Positions 55,302 to 64,000 of a stretch of DNA of 64,000 nt are shown piece by piece. The translations under genes and the position numbers were made by a program. Where the stretch lies: positions 247,590-311,589 of the forward strand of contig JADJOZ010000016.1 in the NCBI GenBank assembly GCA_016713525.1. Reading direction: 5' to 3'. The notes under the pieces are model-generated. The model was given only the letters and a program-made list of their open reading frames with translations. It ran no database searches and was not told the DNA's origin. Source of the stretch: Bacteroidota bacterium. GTDB taxonomy: Bacteria > Bacteroidota > Bacteroidia > AKYH767-A > OLB10. How positions within the stretch are numbered: the stretch's first letter is position 1; every line of letters begins with the position of its first letter.

Positions 55302-56459
55302 ATGCAAAAAACTTCAGCCATTTACCTCGATTACAATGCTACCACACCCGTTGATCCTGTGGTGGTTGATGCTATGCTTCCCTATTTCACGACTCATTTT
55401 GCCAATGCCGCCAGCAACTCTCATTTCCCGGGTAAAATAATCCGTGATACGGTTACCGCTGCCAGGACAGAAATGGCAGAAAATCTGGACTGTGAACCGG
55501 GAGAATTGATTTTTACTTCGGGAGCGACCGAATCTATCAATCTGGCAATCAAAGGCGTAGCTGAGATTTATACTTCCAAAGGAAATCATATAATTACATG
55601 GGCTACCGAGCACAAGGCGGTACTCGATAGCTGCAAATCTCTTTCAAAAAAGGGGTTGGAAATCACCGTTTTGCCGGTCGACCGGGAAGGGAAACCCGAC
55701 TTGGCAGAACTTGAAAAAGCCATTCGACCATCCACCATTTTGATTTGTATGATGCTGGCTAACAATGAAACAGGGGTAATTATGCCTGTAGAAGAAGTTG
55801 CAGCAATTGCACATCAATCGGGAGTTATATTTTTTTGTGATGCCACTCAGGCACCCGGCAAAATGCGCTTGCAAATTCACGAGACAGGAGCCGATTTGCT
55901 ATGCATTTCAGCTCATAAATTTTGTGGCCCCAAAGGAATTGGAGCACTTTATATAAAACGTAAACAGCCACGAGTTTACCTTTCACCACTTCTCGATGGT
56001 GGTGGTCATGAAAACGGATTGCGTTCCGGAACTTTAAATGTACCGGGAATTATTGGTATGTCGAAAGCACTCACACTTGCCAATGAAAGATATTGGGACG
56101 ACACAACGAATTATTCGCGACTTAGGACTTTACTCGAACAACTGGTGACTTACAATGAACTTGGCTTTGTAAATGGCTCGTTGAAAGATCGACTACCGAA
56201 TACCAGCAACATTTGTTTCAAAGGAATTAAAGCAGCATCGTTATTAAGTGCACTTCCCAATCTGGCTGTTGCAACAGGATCTGCCTGCAGCTCAGCATTG
56301 CCCGAACCATCACATGTGTTGTCTGCAATGGGTCTCACCGAAAGTGAGGCTTATGCTTCTGTGAGATTTAGTCTGGGAAGATGCACTACTGAAGCAGAAA
56401 TTATGGAAGCCGCAATTGCACTGAGAGAAAATATTCTTCGATTAAAATCTGAAGTTTGA
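55302..56459 (+). CDS. Cysteine desulfurase (IscS/NifS-like)
   Basis: A 385-residue PLP-dependent class V aminotransferase-fold enzyme. Landmarks: YLDYNATTPVDPVVVDAML, TSGATESINLAIKG, NNETGVIMPVEEV, ISAHKFCGPKGIGALYIK with the PLP Lys, and SACSSALPEPSHVLSAMG with the catalytic Cys loop. It provides sulfur for iron-sulfur clusters and tRNA thiolation. ATG 55302 gives the canonical MQKTSAIYLDYNAT; the ten-residue extension upstream is not supported. It lies just upstream of polA. Confidence 0.94.
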   Translation: MQKTSAIYLDYNATTPVDPVVVDAMLPYFTTHFANAASNSHFPGKIIRDTVTAARTEMAENLDCEPGELIFTSGATESINLAIKGVAEIYTSKGNHIITWATEHKAVLDSCKSLSKKGLEITVLPVDREGKPDLAELEKAIRPSTILICMMLANNETGVIMPVEEVAAIAHQSGVIFFCDATQAPGKMRLQIHETGADLLCISAHKFCGPKGIGALYIKRKQPRVYLSPLLDGGGHENGLRSGTLNVPGIIGMSKALTLANERYWDDTTNYSRLRTLLEQLVTYNELGFVNGSLKDRLPNTSNICFKGIKAASLLSALPNLAVATGSACSSALPEPSHVLSAMGLTESEAYASVRFSLGRCTTEAEIMEAAIALRENILRLKSEV

Positions 56460-56482
56460 ATACCTTCACAAAAAAATTTACA

Positions 56483-59298
56483 ATGTCAGAATCACCAAAA
56501 AAATTGTTTCTCCTGGATGGAATGGCGCTCATTTACAGAGCGTATTTTGCTTTCAGTAAAAGTCCCAGAATCAATTCCAAAGGATTAAATACTTCAGCCA
56601 TGTTTGGCTTCACCAATACCTTACTGGAAATTTTAAATAAAGAAAAACCAACACATATTGCTGTTGCGTTTGATACCGTTGCTCCTACTGCACGTCACAC
56701 CGAATTTGAAGCCTATAAAGCTCACCGTGATGCTATTCCGGAAGATCTGGCCATATCAATTCCATGGGTATTTGAAATTATTGAAGGATTTAATATTCCT
56801 GTACTCACCATGGACGGCTACGAAGCCGATGATATTATTGGTACACTTGCGAAAGAAGCAGAACGCCAGGGATTCACTACTTACATGATGACTCCTGACA
56901 AGGATTTTGGGCAGTTGGTGAGTGAACATATTTTTATGTACAAACCTTCATCATTTGGCAGTGGTGCCGAAATTTTAGGAATACCGGAAATATTGAAGAA
57001 ATTTGAAATTGCGAATGTGAGTCAGGTGATTGATATACTTGGATTATGGGGTGATGCAGCTGATAACATTCCCGGCATTCCCGGTGTAGGAGAAAAAACC
57101 GCCAAACAACTTATTGCTGATTATGGATCTGTAGAAAATATTATTGCCAATGCCGATAAGTTAAAAGGTAAGCTTGCTGATAAAGTAAAGGAACATGCCA
57201 ATCTTGCTTTGCTTTCCAAAAAACTGGCGACCATTATCACCGATGTGCCTATTGAATTCAATGAAGAAAAGTTACGCTTAGAACCCGTGGATAAGGAAAA
57301 ACTTTCTGCCGTTTTTGGTGAACTGGAATTCCGTGCATTGGCAAAAAAAGTTCTGAATGAAGAAATTACTACTGAAACAACTATAACCGAATCTGCTTCT
57401 CCAAAACAAGCAACGCTCTTTGGAGATGCTTCGGCAGTTGCAAATGACAATGATGAATCAAACGAAGAAGCACCGGCAGGAAATCTGCAGACAATTGACA
57501 CCATTCCGCATCAATATCATTTGGCTGACACTGTTGAAAAACGGAAGTCATTGATTGCACAACTGGAAAATGTAAAAAGTTTTTGCTTCGATACGGAAAC
57601 GACAAACATAGATGCCAACAATGCAGAACTGGTTGGACTCTCATTTGCCATCACACCACACGAAGCCTGGTACATTCCTGTTCCGGCAAACTATGACGAA
57701 GCTCGCGAGCTGGTGCATGAATTTAAAGCAGTATTTGAAAATAAAAATATCGGCAAAACGGGACAGAATATCAAGTATGATATGATGATGCTGAAATGGT
57801 ATGACGTTGCCGTTCAGGGACCTTTATTCGATACCATGCTTGCACATTACCTTGTTGAACCCGACATGCGACATAATATGAATTTGCTGGCAGAAGTATA
57901 TCTGAATTATGAACCGGTTAAGATTGAAAGTTTAATTGGTGAGAAAAAATCGGAGCAGATTAGTATGCGTGATGTTGACACTTCTATTATTAAAGATTAT
58001 GCTGCTGAAGATGCCGACATTACTTTGCAATTACAGCACAAACTCGAGCCGGAATTAGAAAAACATCAACTTAAAAATTATTCGATGAAGTGGAGATGCC
58101 TTTGATCCCTGTCCTTGCCGGGATGGAAACCGAAGGCGTTGCACTTGATCCGAATGCACTGGTTGAATTTTCAGCACAATTAGAGAAAGAAATTACTGTG
58201 GTAGAAGCTGCAGTTTATGAAGCAGCCGGAATGAAATTTAATATTTCTTCACCTAAGCAACTTGGAGAAGTATTTTTTGATATTCTTAAAATAGATCCGA
58301 AGGCAAAGAAAACGAAAACCGGACAATATGCAACAGGTGAAGATATTCTTAGCAAACTTGCTGATAAACATCCTGCAGTACAGATGGTACTCGAATACCG
58401 GGGACTGGTGAAGTTAAAAAATACTTATGTCGACACTTTGCCATCAATGATAAAGCCCCGCACGGGACGCATTCATACTTCGTACCAGCAGGCAGTGGCT
58501 GCAACCGGGCGATTAAGTTCTAACAATCCGAATTTGCAAAATATTCCTATTCGCACCGAACGCGGTAAAGAAGTTCGTAAAGCCTTTGTTGCTCGAAATG
58601 CAAATTACATTTTAGTATCTGCCGATTATTCACAAATTGAATTGCGCATCATTGCTGAATTTAGTAAAGATGAGAGTATGCTGAATGCTTTCCGTCATGG
58701 CATCGACATTCACACCTCAACAGCATCCAAAGTATATAATGTTCCACTCGATCAGGTCACTTCTGAGATGCGAAGAAATGCCAAAATGGTGAACTTCGGA
58801 ATTATTTACGGCATCAGTGCATTTGGATTATCGCAGCGGTTGAATATTCCACGTAAGGAAGCAGCTACCATTATTGAAAACTACTTCCGCGAATTTCCAA
58901 CCATTAAAAGTTATATGGATGGTAGCATAGAATCGGCACGTAAAAATGGTTATGTCGAAACTATTTTGGGAAGAAAAAGATATTTGCGCGACATCAATTC
59001 AGCCAATGCTGTTGTTCGTGGCTTTGCAGAGCGAAATGCCATTAATGCACCTATTCAGGGCTCTGCAGCGGACATGATTAAAGTGGCCATGATAAATATC
59101 CATCAAACTTTGGTTGATCTGAATTTGAAATCGAAAATGATTTTACAGGTACATGATGAATTGGTGTTTGATGTGGCTATTGAAGAACTGGAAATCATCA
59201 AACCCATTATTCGTGAAAAAATGGTAAATGCCATTCAGATGAAAGTACCTATTGAAGTAGAAATTGGTGCAGGTAAAAACTGGCTCGAGGCACATTAA
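56483..59298 (+). CDS. polA: DNA polymerase I, one frameshift
   Basis: Restored length is 938 residues. The 5'-3' exonuclease domain begins KKLFLLDGMALIYRAYFAF with MDGYEADDIIGTLA and GIPGVGEKTAKQLI; the 3'-5' exonuclease has FCFDTETTNIDANN (DxE) and AEDADITLQL; the polymerase has YSQIELRIIAEFS (motif A), RRNAKMVNFGIIYG (motif B) and QVHDELVFDV (motif C). The polymerase thus appears intact and proofreading-capable. The break is at about 58078, where one missing T in AAAAATTATTC restores LFDEVEMPLIPVLAGME. ATG 56483 (MSESPKKLFLLDG) is chosen; the longer TTG frame from 56456 overlaps the desulfurase stop. Confidence 0.95.
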
Positions 59299-59326
59299 TT
59301 TTTGTTCATAAACAGCACCATCGAAA

Positions 59327-60475
59327 TTGTCGACTACTAACTACGATATCATTATTGCCGGATCAGGACCGGCCGGAACTGCTTGTGCACTTGCATTGAA
59401 AGGTTCCGGACTGCGTGTTTTGGTCCTTGATAAAAATACTTTCCCCCGCGATAAAGTTTGTGGTGATGCTATACCGAACACGGTTCCGAAAGCATTGCGT
59501 ATGCTGGACGAAAAATACCTGCAGGCATTGCGTGCTTTTCCTAAAAAAGTTGTGATCGATTCTTGCAAAGTAGTTGCTCCTTCCGGAAAAAATGTAACGC
59601 TTCATTTTAAATTAGAAGGATATGCCAGTGCCCGAATCGATTTCGATGAATTCATGGTTAAGCTTGCCACTAAAGAATCAGGTGCAACTTTTATATCTGA
59701 TTGTGCTGTGAAAGATGTTTCCCCGCAAGGAGAAGGCCTTGTGGTATTTACCGATGATGGGAAAACGTTCAACACGAAATTAGTGATTGGTTGCGATGGT
59801 GCCCATTCCGTAGTAAACAAAAAACTAACCGGAACAAAAATTGATCATCGTCATTATATTGGTGCCGTCAGAGCTTATTATAAAAATGTAAGTGGAACAG
59901 CGCCCAACACGATGGAAATTCATTTGGTAAAAGGATTTATGCCCGGTTACTTCTGGATTTTCCCATTAACCGATAACACTTTCAACATTGGATATGGAAT
60001 GGTTTCCGAAGCTATAAGCAGGAAGCAGGTGAATCTCAGAAAAAGCATTCTGCAAATCATCCATGAAAATGAAGCCATCAAAAAACGTTTTGAAAATGCA
60101 ATTCCTCTTGAAGATCCTATTGGTTACGGATTACCTACTGGCTCCAGAAAAGTAACAATTTCGGGTGAGCATTTCATGCTTGCCGGTGATGCCGCATCGA
60201 TGATTGACCCTGCAACCGGAGAAGGAATCGGCAATGCCATGATCAGTGGAATACTGGCTGGACGGCATGCATTAAAATGTTTTCAGGAAAATAATTTTTC
60301 AGCAAATTTCATGCGTGGTTACGACGAAGCCATTCATCAGAAATTCTGGAGTGAGATGCGCAACAAGTACATCATGCAACGAATGGTGGGAGAAAAATCG
60401 TGGCTGGCAGATTTCGCTATCGGACTGGCAGCTGATGTGCCATGGATAAAAAATAAATTGCAGAAACTTTTTTAG
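59327..60475 (+). CDS. Geranylgeranyl-reductase-like FAD flavoprotein
   Basis: A 382-residue FAD oxidoreductase starting at TTG 59327 (no ATG is near; YDIIIAGSGPAGTACALAL follows at once). The Rossmann GxGxxG, the segment FPRDKVCGDAIPNTV, GCDGAHSVVNK and the FAD second motif MLAGDAASMIDPATGEGIG are all present. The family is TIGR02032 (geranylgeranyl reductase/menaquinone- or lipid-modifying flavoproteins); the substrate is unknown. It lies 28 bases after polA and its stop overlaps the convergent lepA stop by 4 bases. Confidence 0.88.
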   Translation: MSTTNYDIIIAGSGPAGTACALALKGSGLRVLVLDKNTFPRDKVCGDAIPNTVPKALRMLDEKYLQALRAFPKKVVIDSCKVVAPSGKNVTLHFKLEGYASARIDFDEFMVKLATKESGATFISDCAVKDVSPQGEGLVVFTDDGKTFNTKLVIGCDGAHSVVNKKLTGTKIDHRHYIGAVRAYYKNVSGTAPNTMEIHLVKGFMPGYFWIFPLTDNTFNIGYGMVSEAISRKQVNLRKSILQIIHENEAIKKRFENAIPLEDPIGYGLPTGSRKVTISGEHFMLAGDAASMIDPATGEGIGNAMISGILAGRHALKCFQENNFSANFMRGYDEAIHQKFWSEMRNKYIMQRMVGEKSWLADFAIGLAADVPWIKNKLQKLF

Positions 60476-62259
60476 TCAAGTTTCAATACTGCAAGAAAAG
60501 CCTGTTGTGGAATTTCTACGTTTCCAACCTGACGCATCCTTTTCTTACCTTCTTTTTGCTTCTCGAGTAGTTTACGTTTACGGGAAATATCACCACCATA
60601 ACATTTAGCAGTAACATCTTTACGAAGAGCCTTCACTGTTTCGCGTGCAATAATTTTAGCACCAATAGCAGCCTGAATAATAATTTCAAACTGCTGGCGG
60701 GTAATTAATTCTTTCAGCTTCTCACAAATCTTCTTACCAAAAGTAAACGAGTGATCGCGGTGAATAAGTGCCGACAATGCATCAACCGGTTCACCATTCA
60801 AACGGATATCCAAACGCACCAAATCAGATGCACGATAACCAATCTGGTGATAATCGAATGAAGCATAACCTTTCGAAATAGACTTCAGCTTATCATAAAA
60901 ATCGAAAACAATCTCCGCCATTGGCATATCGAAGGTCATCTCTACCCTATCGGTTGTGAGATAACTCTGATTAAGTATATGTCCACGCTTACCGATACAC
61001 AGTGTCATGATAGCACCAATATATTCGGATTTGGTAATGATAGTTGCTTTGATGTAAGGCTCTTCAATACGGTCGAGCTTACTTGGATCGGGAAAATCAC
61101 TTGGATTATTCACGTCAAATTCTTCACCATTGGTGAGATAAGCGCGGTACGATACGTTAGGTACTGTCGTAATAACCGTCATGTTGAATTCCCGCTCCAA
61201 ACGCTCCTGGATAATTTCCATGTGGAGCATTCCAAGAAATCCGCAACGGAAGCCAAATCCAAGAGCGGCGGAAGACTCCGGTTCAAAAACCAATGAGGCG
61301 TCATTCAACTGCAGCTTCTCAATTGAAGTACGGAGTTCTTCGTACTCATCGGTATCAACGGGATAAATTCCGGCAAATACCATTGGCTTTACATCTTCAA
61401 AACCAGTAATAGCCACAGCACACATCCGTGCAGTATGTGTTAATGTATCACCAACTTTAACTTCCCGGGCTTCCTTGATACCGGAAATTATATATCCAAC
61501 ATCACCTGCCCTGACTACATCACGGGGTGATTTTTCAAGTTTCAAAATTCCAATTTCATCGGCTTTGTACTCCATGCCGGTAGCAACAAATTTTACCTGT
61601 TCGTTGGTTCTGATTTCACCATCAAAAACCCGGAAATAAGCTATGATTCCGCGGAAAGAGTTGAAAACAGAGTCGAAAATCAAGGCTTTTAGTGGGGCTT
61701 TCGGATCACCTTTGGGAGCTGGAACACGCTCAATGATGGCAGCCAGAATATCGAAAACGCCCATTCCGGTTTTTCCGGAAGCAGGGATAATCTCTTCACG
61801 TTTACAACCAACTAAATCAACTATTTGATCTTTTACCAATTCAGGTTCAGCACTTGGCAAATCTATTTTATTCAGAACAGGAATGATATGTAAATCATTT
61901 TCCAGAGCCAGGTACAAATTCGAAATCGTCTGAGCCTGAATACCTTGCGCGGCATCGACAATCAATAAAGCACCTTCACAGGCGGCAATAGATCGGGAAA
62001 CTTCGTACGAAAAATCAACGTGACCGGGAGTATCAATCAGATTCAGGATATAATCTTTGCCATTCAAAGAATAGGACATCTGAATCGCATGACTCTTAAT
62101 GGTAATTCCCCGTTCGCGTTCCAGATCCATATCATCTAGGACCTGAGCCTGCAAATCGCGGGCTGAAATGGTTTTGGTATATTCTAAAAGACGATCGGCT
62201 AAAGTGCTCTTACCGTGATCAATATGTGCAATAATGCAGAAATTCCTGATATGTTCCAT
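60472..62259 (-). CDS. lepA: Elongation factor 4 (LepA)
   Basis: A 595-residue translational GTPase. The G-domain has AHIDHGKSTLADRLLE (G1), GITIKSH (G2), DTPGHVDFSYEV (G3) and LNKIDLPSA (G4); the C-terminal LepA-specific domain ends FGKKICEKLKELITRQQFEI and LRKDVTAKCYGGDISRKRKLLEKQKEGKKRMRQ. It back-translocates or remodels stalled ribosomes. ATG 62259 gives the usual N-terminus MEHIRNFCIIAHIDHGKSTL; the upstream 117 bases in frame are repeat sequence, not coding. It is followed (convergently) by the flavoprotein. Confidence 0.96.
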   Translation of the reverse strand: MEHIRNFCIIAHIDHGKSTLADRLLEYTKTISARDLQAQVLDDMDLERERGITIKSHAIQMSYSLNGKDYILNLIDTPGHVDFSYEVSRSIAACEGALLIVDAAQGIQAQTISNLYLALENDLHIIPVLNKIDLPSAEPELVKDQIVDLVGCKREEIIPASGKTGMGVFDILAAIIERVPAPKGDPKAPLKALIFDSVFNSFRGIIAYFRVFDGEIRTNEQVKFVATGMEYKADEIGILKLEKSPRDVVRAGDVGYIISGIKEAREVKVGDTLTHTARMCAVAITGFEDVKPMVFAGIYPVDTDEYEELRTSIEKLQLNDASLVFEPESSAALGFGFRCGFLGMLHMEIIQERLEREFNMTVITTVPNVSYRAYLTNGEEFDVNNPSDFPDPSKLDRIEEPYIKATIITKSEYIGAIMTLCIGKRGHILNQSYLTTDRVEMTFDMPMAEIVFDFYDKLKSISKGYASFDYHQIGYRASDLVRLDIRLNGEPVDALSALIHRDHSFTFGKKICEKLKELITRQQFEIIIQAAIGAKIIARETVKALRKDVTAKCYGGDISRKRKLLEKQKEGKKRMRQVGNVEIPQQAFLAVLKLD

Positions 62260-62314
62260 GGGACGGCGAAGATACTCAATAGAAATTCGTTCCCTGTGAG
62301 GACTACAAATTTTG

Positions 62315-62645
62315 CAGGAACAAAAATCGACACATTCGACTCCGCTCTGGGCGCCATTCGACTCCGCTCTGGGCAACGCATTGCTTTTACTAGCACATTA
62401 GCAAATTAAAAAGCAGTCACATCTTTTTACAGGAACAAAAAAATCCAGCACATTCGACTCCGCTCTGGGCGGCGCCCATTCAAACTACGCTCAGGGCAAC
62501 GCATTATCACACTAGCACATTAGCAAATTAAAAAAGCAGTCACATCTTTTTACTCAGGAACAAAAAATCAGCACACCAGCACCTTCAGCTACGCTGAGGG
62601 CACCGCATCAGCAAATCAGCACATTAAAAGCAGTCACATTTTTTT
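62315..62645. repeat. Three degenerate direct repeats with palindromic elements
   Basis: Unit 1 (about 62315-62430), unit 2 (about 62430-62555) and unit 3 (about 62555-62645) share the opening CAGGAACAAAAA, the middle GGGC-ACGCA and the end AAAAGCAGTCACAT, with the longer spacer CTAGCACATTAGCAAATT in the first two. Inside are five copies of a 20-21 bp element of the type CATTCGACTCCGCTCTGGGC: 62333-62352, 62355-62374, 62451-62470, 62477-62497 and 62582-62601. The last, CCTTCAGCTACGCTGAGGGC, folds into a hairpin. The 583-base region 62260-62842 holds no real gene; an open reverse frame at 62644-62961 is a shadow. Confidence 0.85.
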
Positions 62646-62842
62646 AATGGAAACCAATCAAACCATCCCCATCATATGACCTATGACTCACATCCGCCAT
62701 GCTTCGCTGCCATTTTTGTATATTTGAAATGATTAACCAAACAATTGATTTGGTGCTGATTTTAATAATATAGCTTTTTTCAGAAAAGATTCTTTCGATG
62801 CAACCTCGTAAAGAAAAATAGTCTTGATAATTGAACCGAGGT

Positions 62843-63371
62843 ATGATGTCAGATGAGGAACTGGTACAGATTGCATCCGGAAAGAGCCACAAGCTCAGGA
62901 ACTCCTTTATAAAACATTCGCGGGCAGGATGTTGGTGTCTATTCAGGTACACTGATAGCATAGAAGAAACAAGATATTCTTCAGGACGGGTTTATTAGAA
63001 TAACAACAAAATTATTGGTTAGAGGCAACGGCTCTTTAGAAGGATGGATCAAAAGAATCATGGTGAATACCGCCCTTGATGCATTCAGAAAAAATAAAGC
63101 TTTAAATCATAGTATTGATAATGATACAATTGAGTATACAACAAGAAACTAACCACCATGTTGTTGAATCAATGGCCGCAAAAGACCTGTTAAAGATTAT
63201 TAAATCGCCAAAAGAAGTTCGGACCGTTTTCAACTTTTACGCAACAGAAGGATATTTACACAAAGAAAATAGCCGAATTACTGGACATCAGCGAGAGCAC
63301 ATCTAAATCACCAGTATTCCCAGGCAAGGACGCATTTGCAAGAATTATTACAAACCGAAAAAGCTATATAA
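62843..63371 (+). pseudogene. ECF-type sigma factor, broken by at least six frame changes
   Basis: Reading across frames gives a sigma-70 family (ECF-type) protein: MSDEELVQ, then DCIRKEPQAQELLYKTFAGRM, RYTDSIEE (region 2), SLEGWIKRIMVNTALDAFRK, HVVESMAAKDLLKII, RTVFNFYATEGYLHKE, IAELLDISESTSKS (region 4 HTH) and THLQELLQTEKAI, ending TAA 63369-63371. About 175 residues would be normal for Bacteroidota ECF sigma factors. Frame changes occur near 62863, 62943, 62970, 63150, 63266 and 63314. So many in 530 bases, in an otherwise well-conserved sequence, point to poor base quality near a contig end. The next gene starts at the next base, as for a sigma/anti-sigma pair. Confidence 0.8.
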
Positions 63372-64000
63372 GTGAACGACAAGGGAAATATAGAAGATTT
63401 GTTCAAAGAAGCCTTTGAAAATTACGAAGAACCCGTCCGCCCGGAACTCTGGAATCGTATTTCTTCGCAAATTCAGGCTCCCGTTTCAACTCCTCAGGCT
63501 ACCAATCTCGCTCAGGGTGGCGCTGCCTCAATTAAAGCAGGTGCACTTTGGATCGCCGGTGCGGCTTTGGTAGTGACTATGGCATAGCCGTTACCGCATG
63601 AATTCCAGTGATTCCGAAAAACCACGCTTCTGCACAGCAAATACTGAGTTCAGACTTCTAACAATTCTGAAACAACTCCAAACGTTGGTATCGAAACGGT
63701 ACAAAATTCAACTGAAAATTCAGCAGCAACAACTATTTCAAATCAGAAAAGCACATCTGTAAAACCTGCTGTTAACACCAATAATCAGGTTTCAACCGGC
63801 GCGACTACCGATTTCTGAGTCTGCGATTAACAATGGGCAACCTGTTTCCAACAACTTCTAATGAGTTTGCAAATACTGCTCAAAATACGGTTACCTCTTC
63901 ACCTGTAAGTCCTGCAACACCAAAAAGTAGCGGAGAACAATCGGGTGGTGATCATGCTGCTCATTCTGCAACCTTGGAAATTAATGGGGATGAAATTAAA
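63372..64000 (+). pseudogene. Membrane partner of the sigma factor, partial and frame-broken
   Basis: Starts at GTG 63372, directly after the sigma stop: NDKGNIEDLFKEAFENYEEP, RPELWNRISSQIQ, then a membrane helix AGALWIAGAALVVTMA. The first frame ends at 63587, and the coding sense then resumes in other frames as SETTPNVGIETVQNSTENS, NTNNQVSTGATTDF, LPISESAINNGQPVSNN and SPATPKSSGEQSGGDHAAH to the window end, a Ser/Thr/Asn/Gln-rich periplasmic stretch. The cytoplasmic N-terminus, helix and position suggest an anti-sigma-type membrane protein, but the family is not identified. It is incomplete at the right edge. Confidence 0.6.

Noticed and set aside
62260..62376. N-terminal extension of LepA
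   Set aside because: The added 39 residues come from the intergenic repeat; LepA normally starts MEHIRNF.
62315..62645. Possible CRISPR array
   Set aside because: Units are degenerate, few and of unequal length, without a constant repeat/unique spacer pattern or cas genes.
62644..62961. Reverse-strand frame beside the sigma gene
   Set aside because: It overlaps the sigma factor coding sense and the last repeat unit; it has no recognisable domain.
1..64000. Prophage, transposase, toxin-antitoxin or restriction-defence island
   Set aside because: No integrase, transposase, phage structural, nuclease or modification genes were recognised; genes are housekeeping or envelope related.

Overview
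This is a 64 kb chromosomal segment of a member of the Bacteroidota, most likely an aerobic, gliding, rod-shaped relative of the Chitinophagales/Sphingobacteriales/Saprospirales. The evidence is a GldH gliding lipoprotein, a RicT-type PSP1 protein with a proline-rich tail, an IPExxxVDY protein next to pyruvate kinase, two proteins with type IX secretion (T9SS) C-terminal domains, a caa3-type oxidase assembly cluster, promoters of the TTG-N19-TAnnTTTG type, and start codons mostly without a Shine-Dalgarno sequence. The base composition looks even. I see no prophage, insertion sequence, CRISPR array or rRNA.

Layout. 0-7.6 kb: a truncated response regulator, tRNA-Phe, then coaX, an outer-membrane barrel, a TPR protein, lptC, a small membrane protein and a PpiD/SurA-type isomerase (envelope biogenesis), then an unknown membrane protein. 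7.6-14.4 kb: gldH, ricT and holB on the minus strand; pgk; cvpA and a VWA protein; a small conserved protein. 14.4-24.5 kb: lipoprotein, cyclophilin, pheS, a heptanucleotide repeat, a GNAT enzyme, the rod-shape operon mreB-mreC-mreD-mrdA-rodA (minus strand), and purH. 24.6-31.5 kb: ABC permease, XRE regulator, then two T9SS cargo proteins (a pentaheme cytochrome and an FG-GAP/ASPIC protein). 31.6-38.8 kb: pyk, IPExxxVDY, OMP, tadA, a PAS/HATPase/receiver group, bacilliredoxin, plsC and trpS. 38.8-44.3 kb: ctaB, two cox3, cox4, sco, DUF420, a small Cys protein and trhO. 44.3-50.9 kb: epimerase, tyrS, a CarH-like MerR/B12 regulator, an unlisted small gene, a [2Fe-2S] thioredoxin-like protein, a TIGR01777 SDR and a photolyase, together a probable light-response neighbourhood. 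50.9-64 kb: nucleotide-sugar genes, an MMPL/RND exporter, cysteine desulfurase, polA, a geranylgeranyl-reductase-like flavoprotein, lepA, a repeat-rich spacer, and a badly frame-broken sigma factor plus its membrane partner.

One property colours the whole window. Many single-copy essential genes (pgk, pheS, polA, tadA, ppiD) are broken by one-base indels, usually in short homopolymers. This is far more consistent with sequencing or assembly error in a draft genome than with gene decay, so I give full-length spans with the break position. Two genes are interrupted by in-frame stop codons instead (mrdA and the ABC permease). I did not find a clearly undescribed defence or mobile system. The most interesting items are the CarH/photolyase neighbourhood, the kinase ORF lacking a phosphoacceptor domain, the hairpin over the lptC start, the XRE/cytochrome operator-like repeat, and the two kinds of intergenic repeat.
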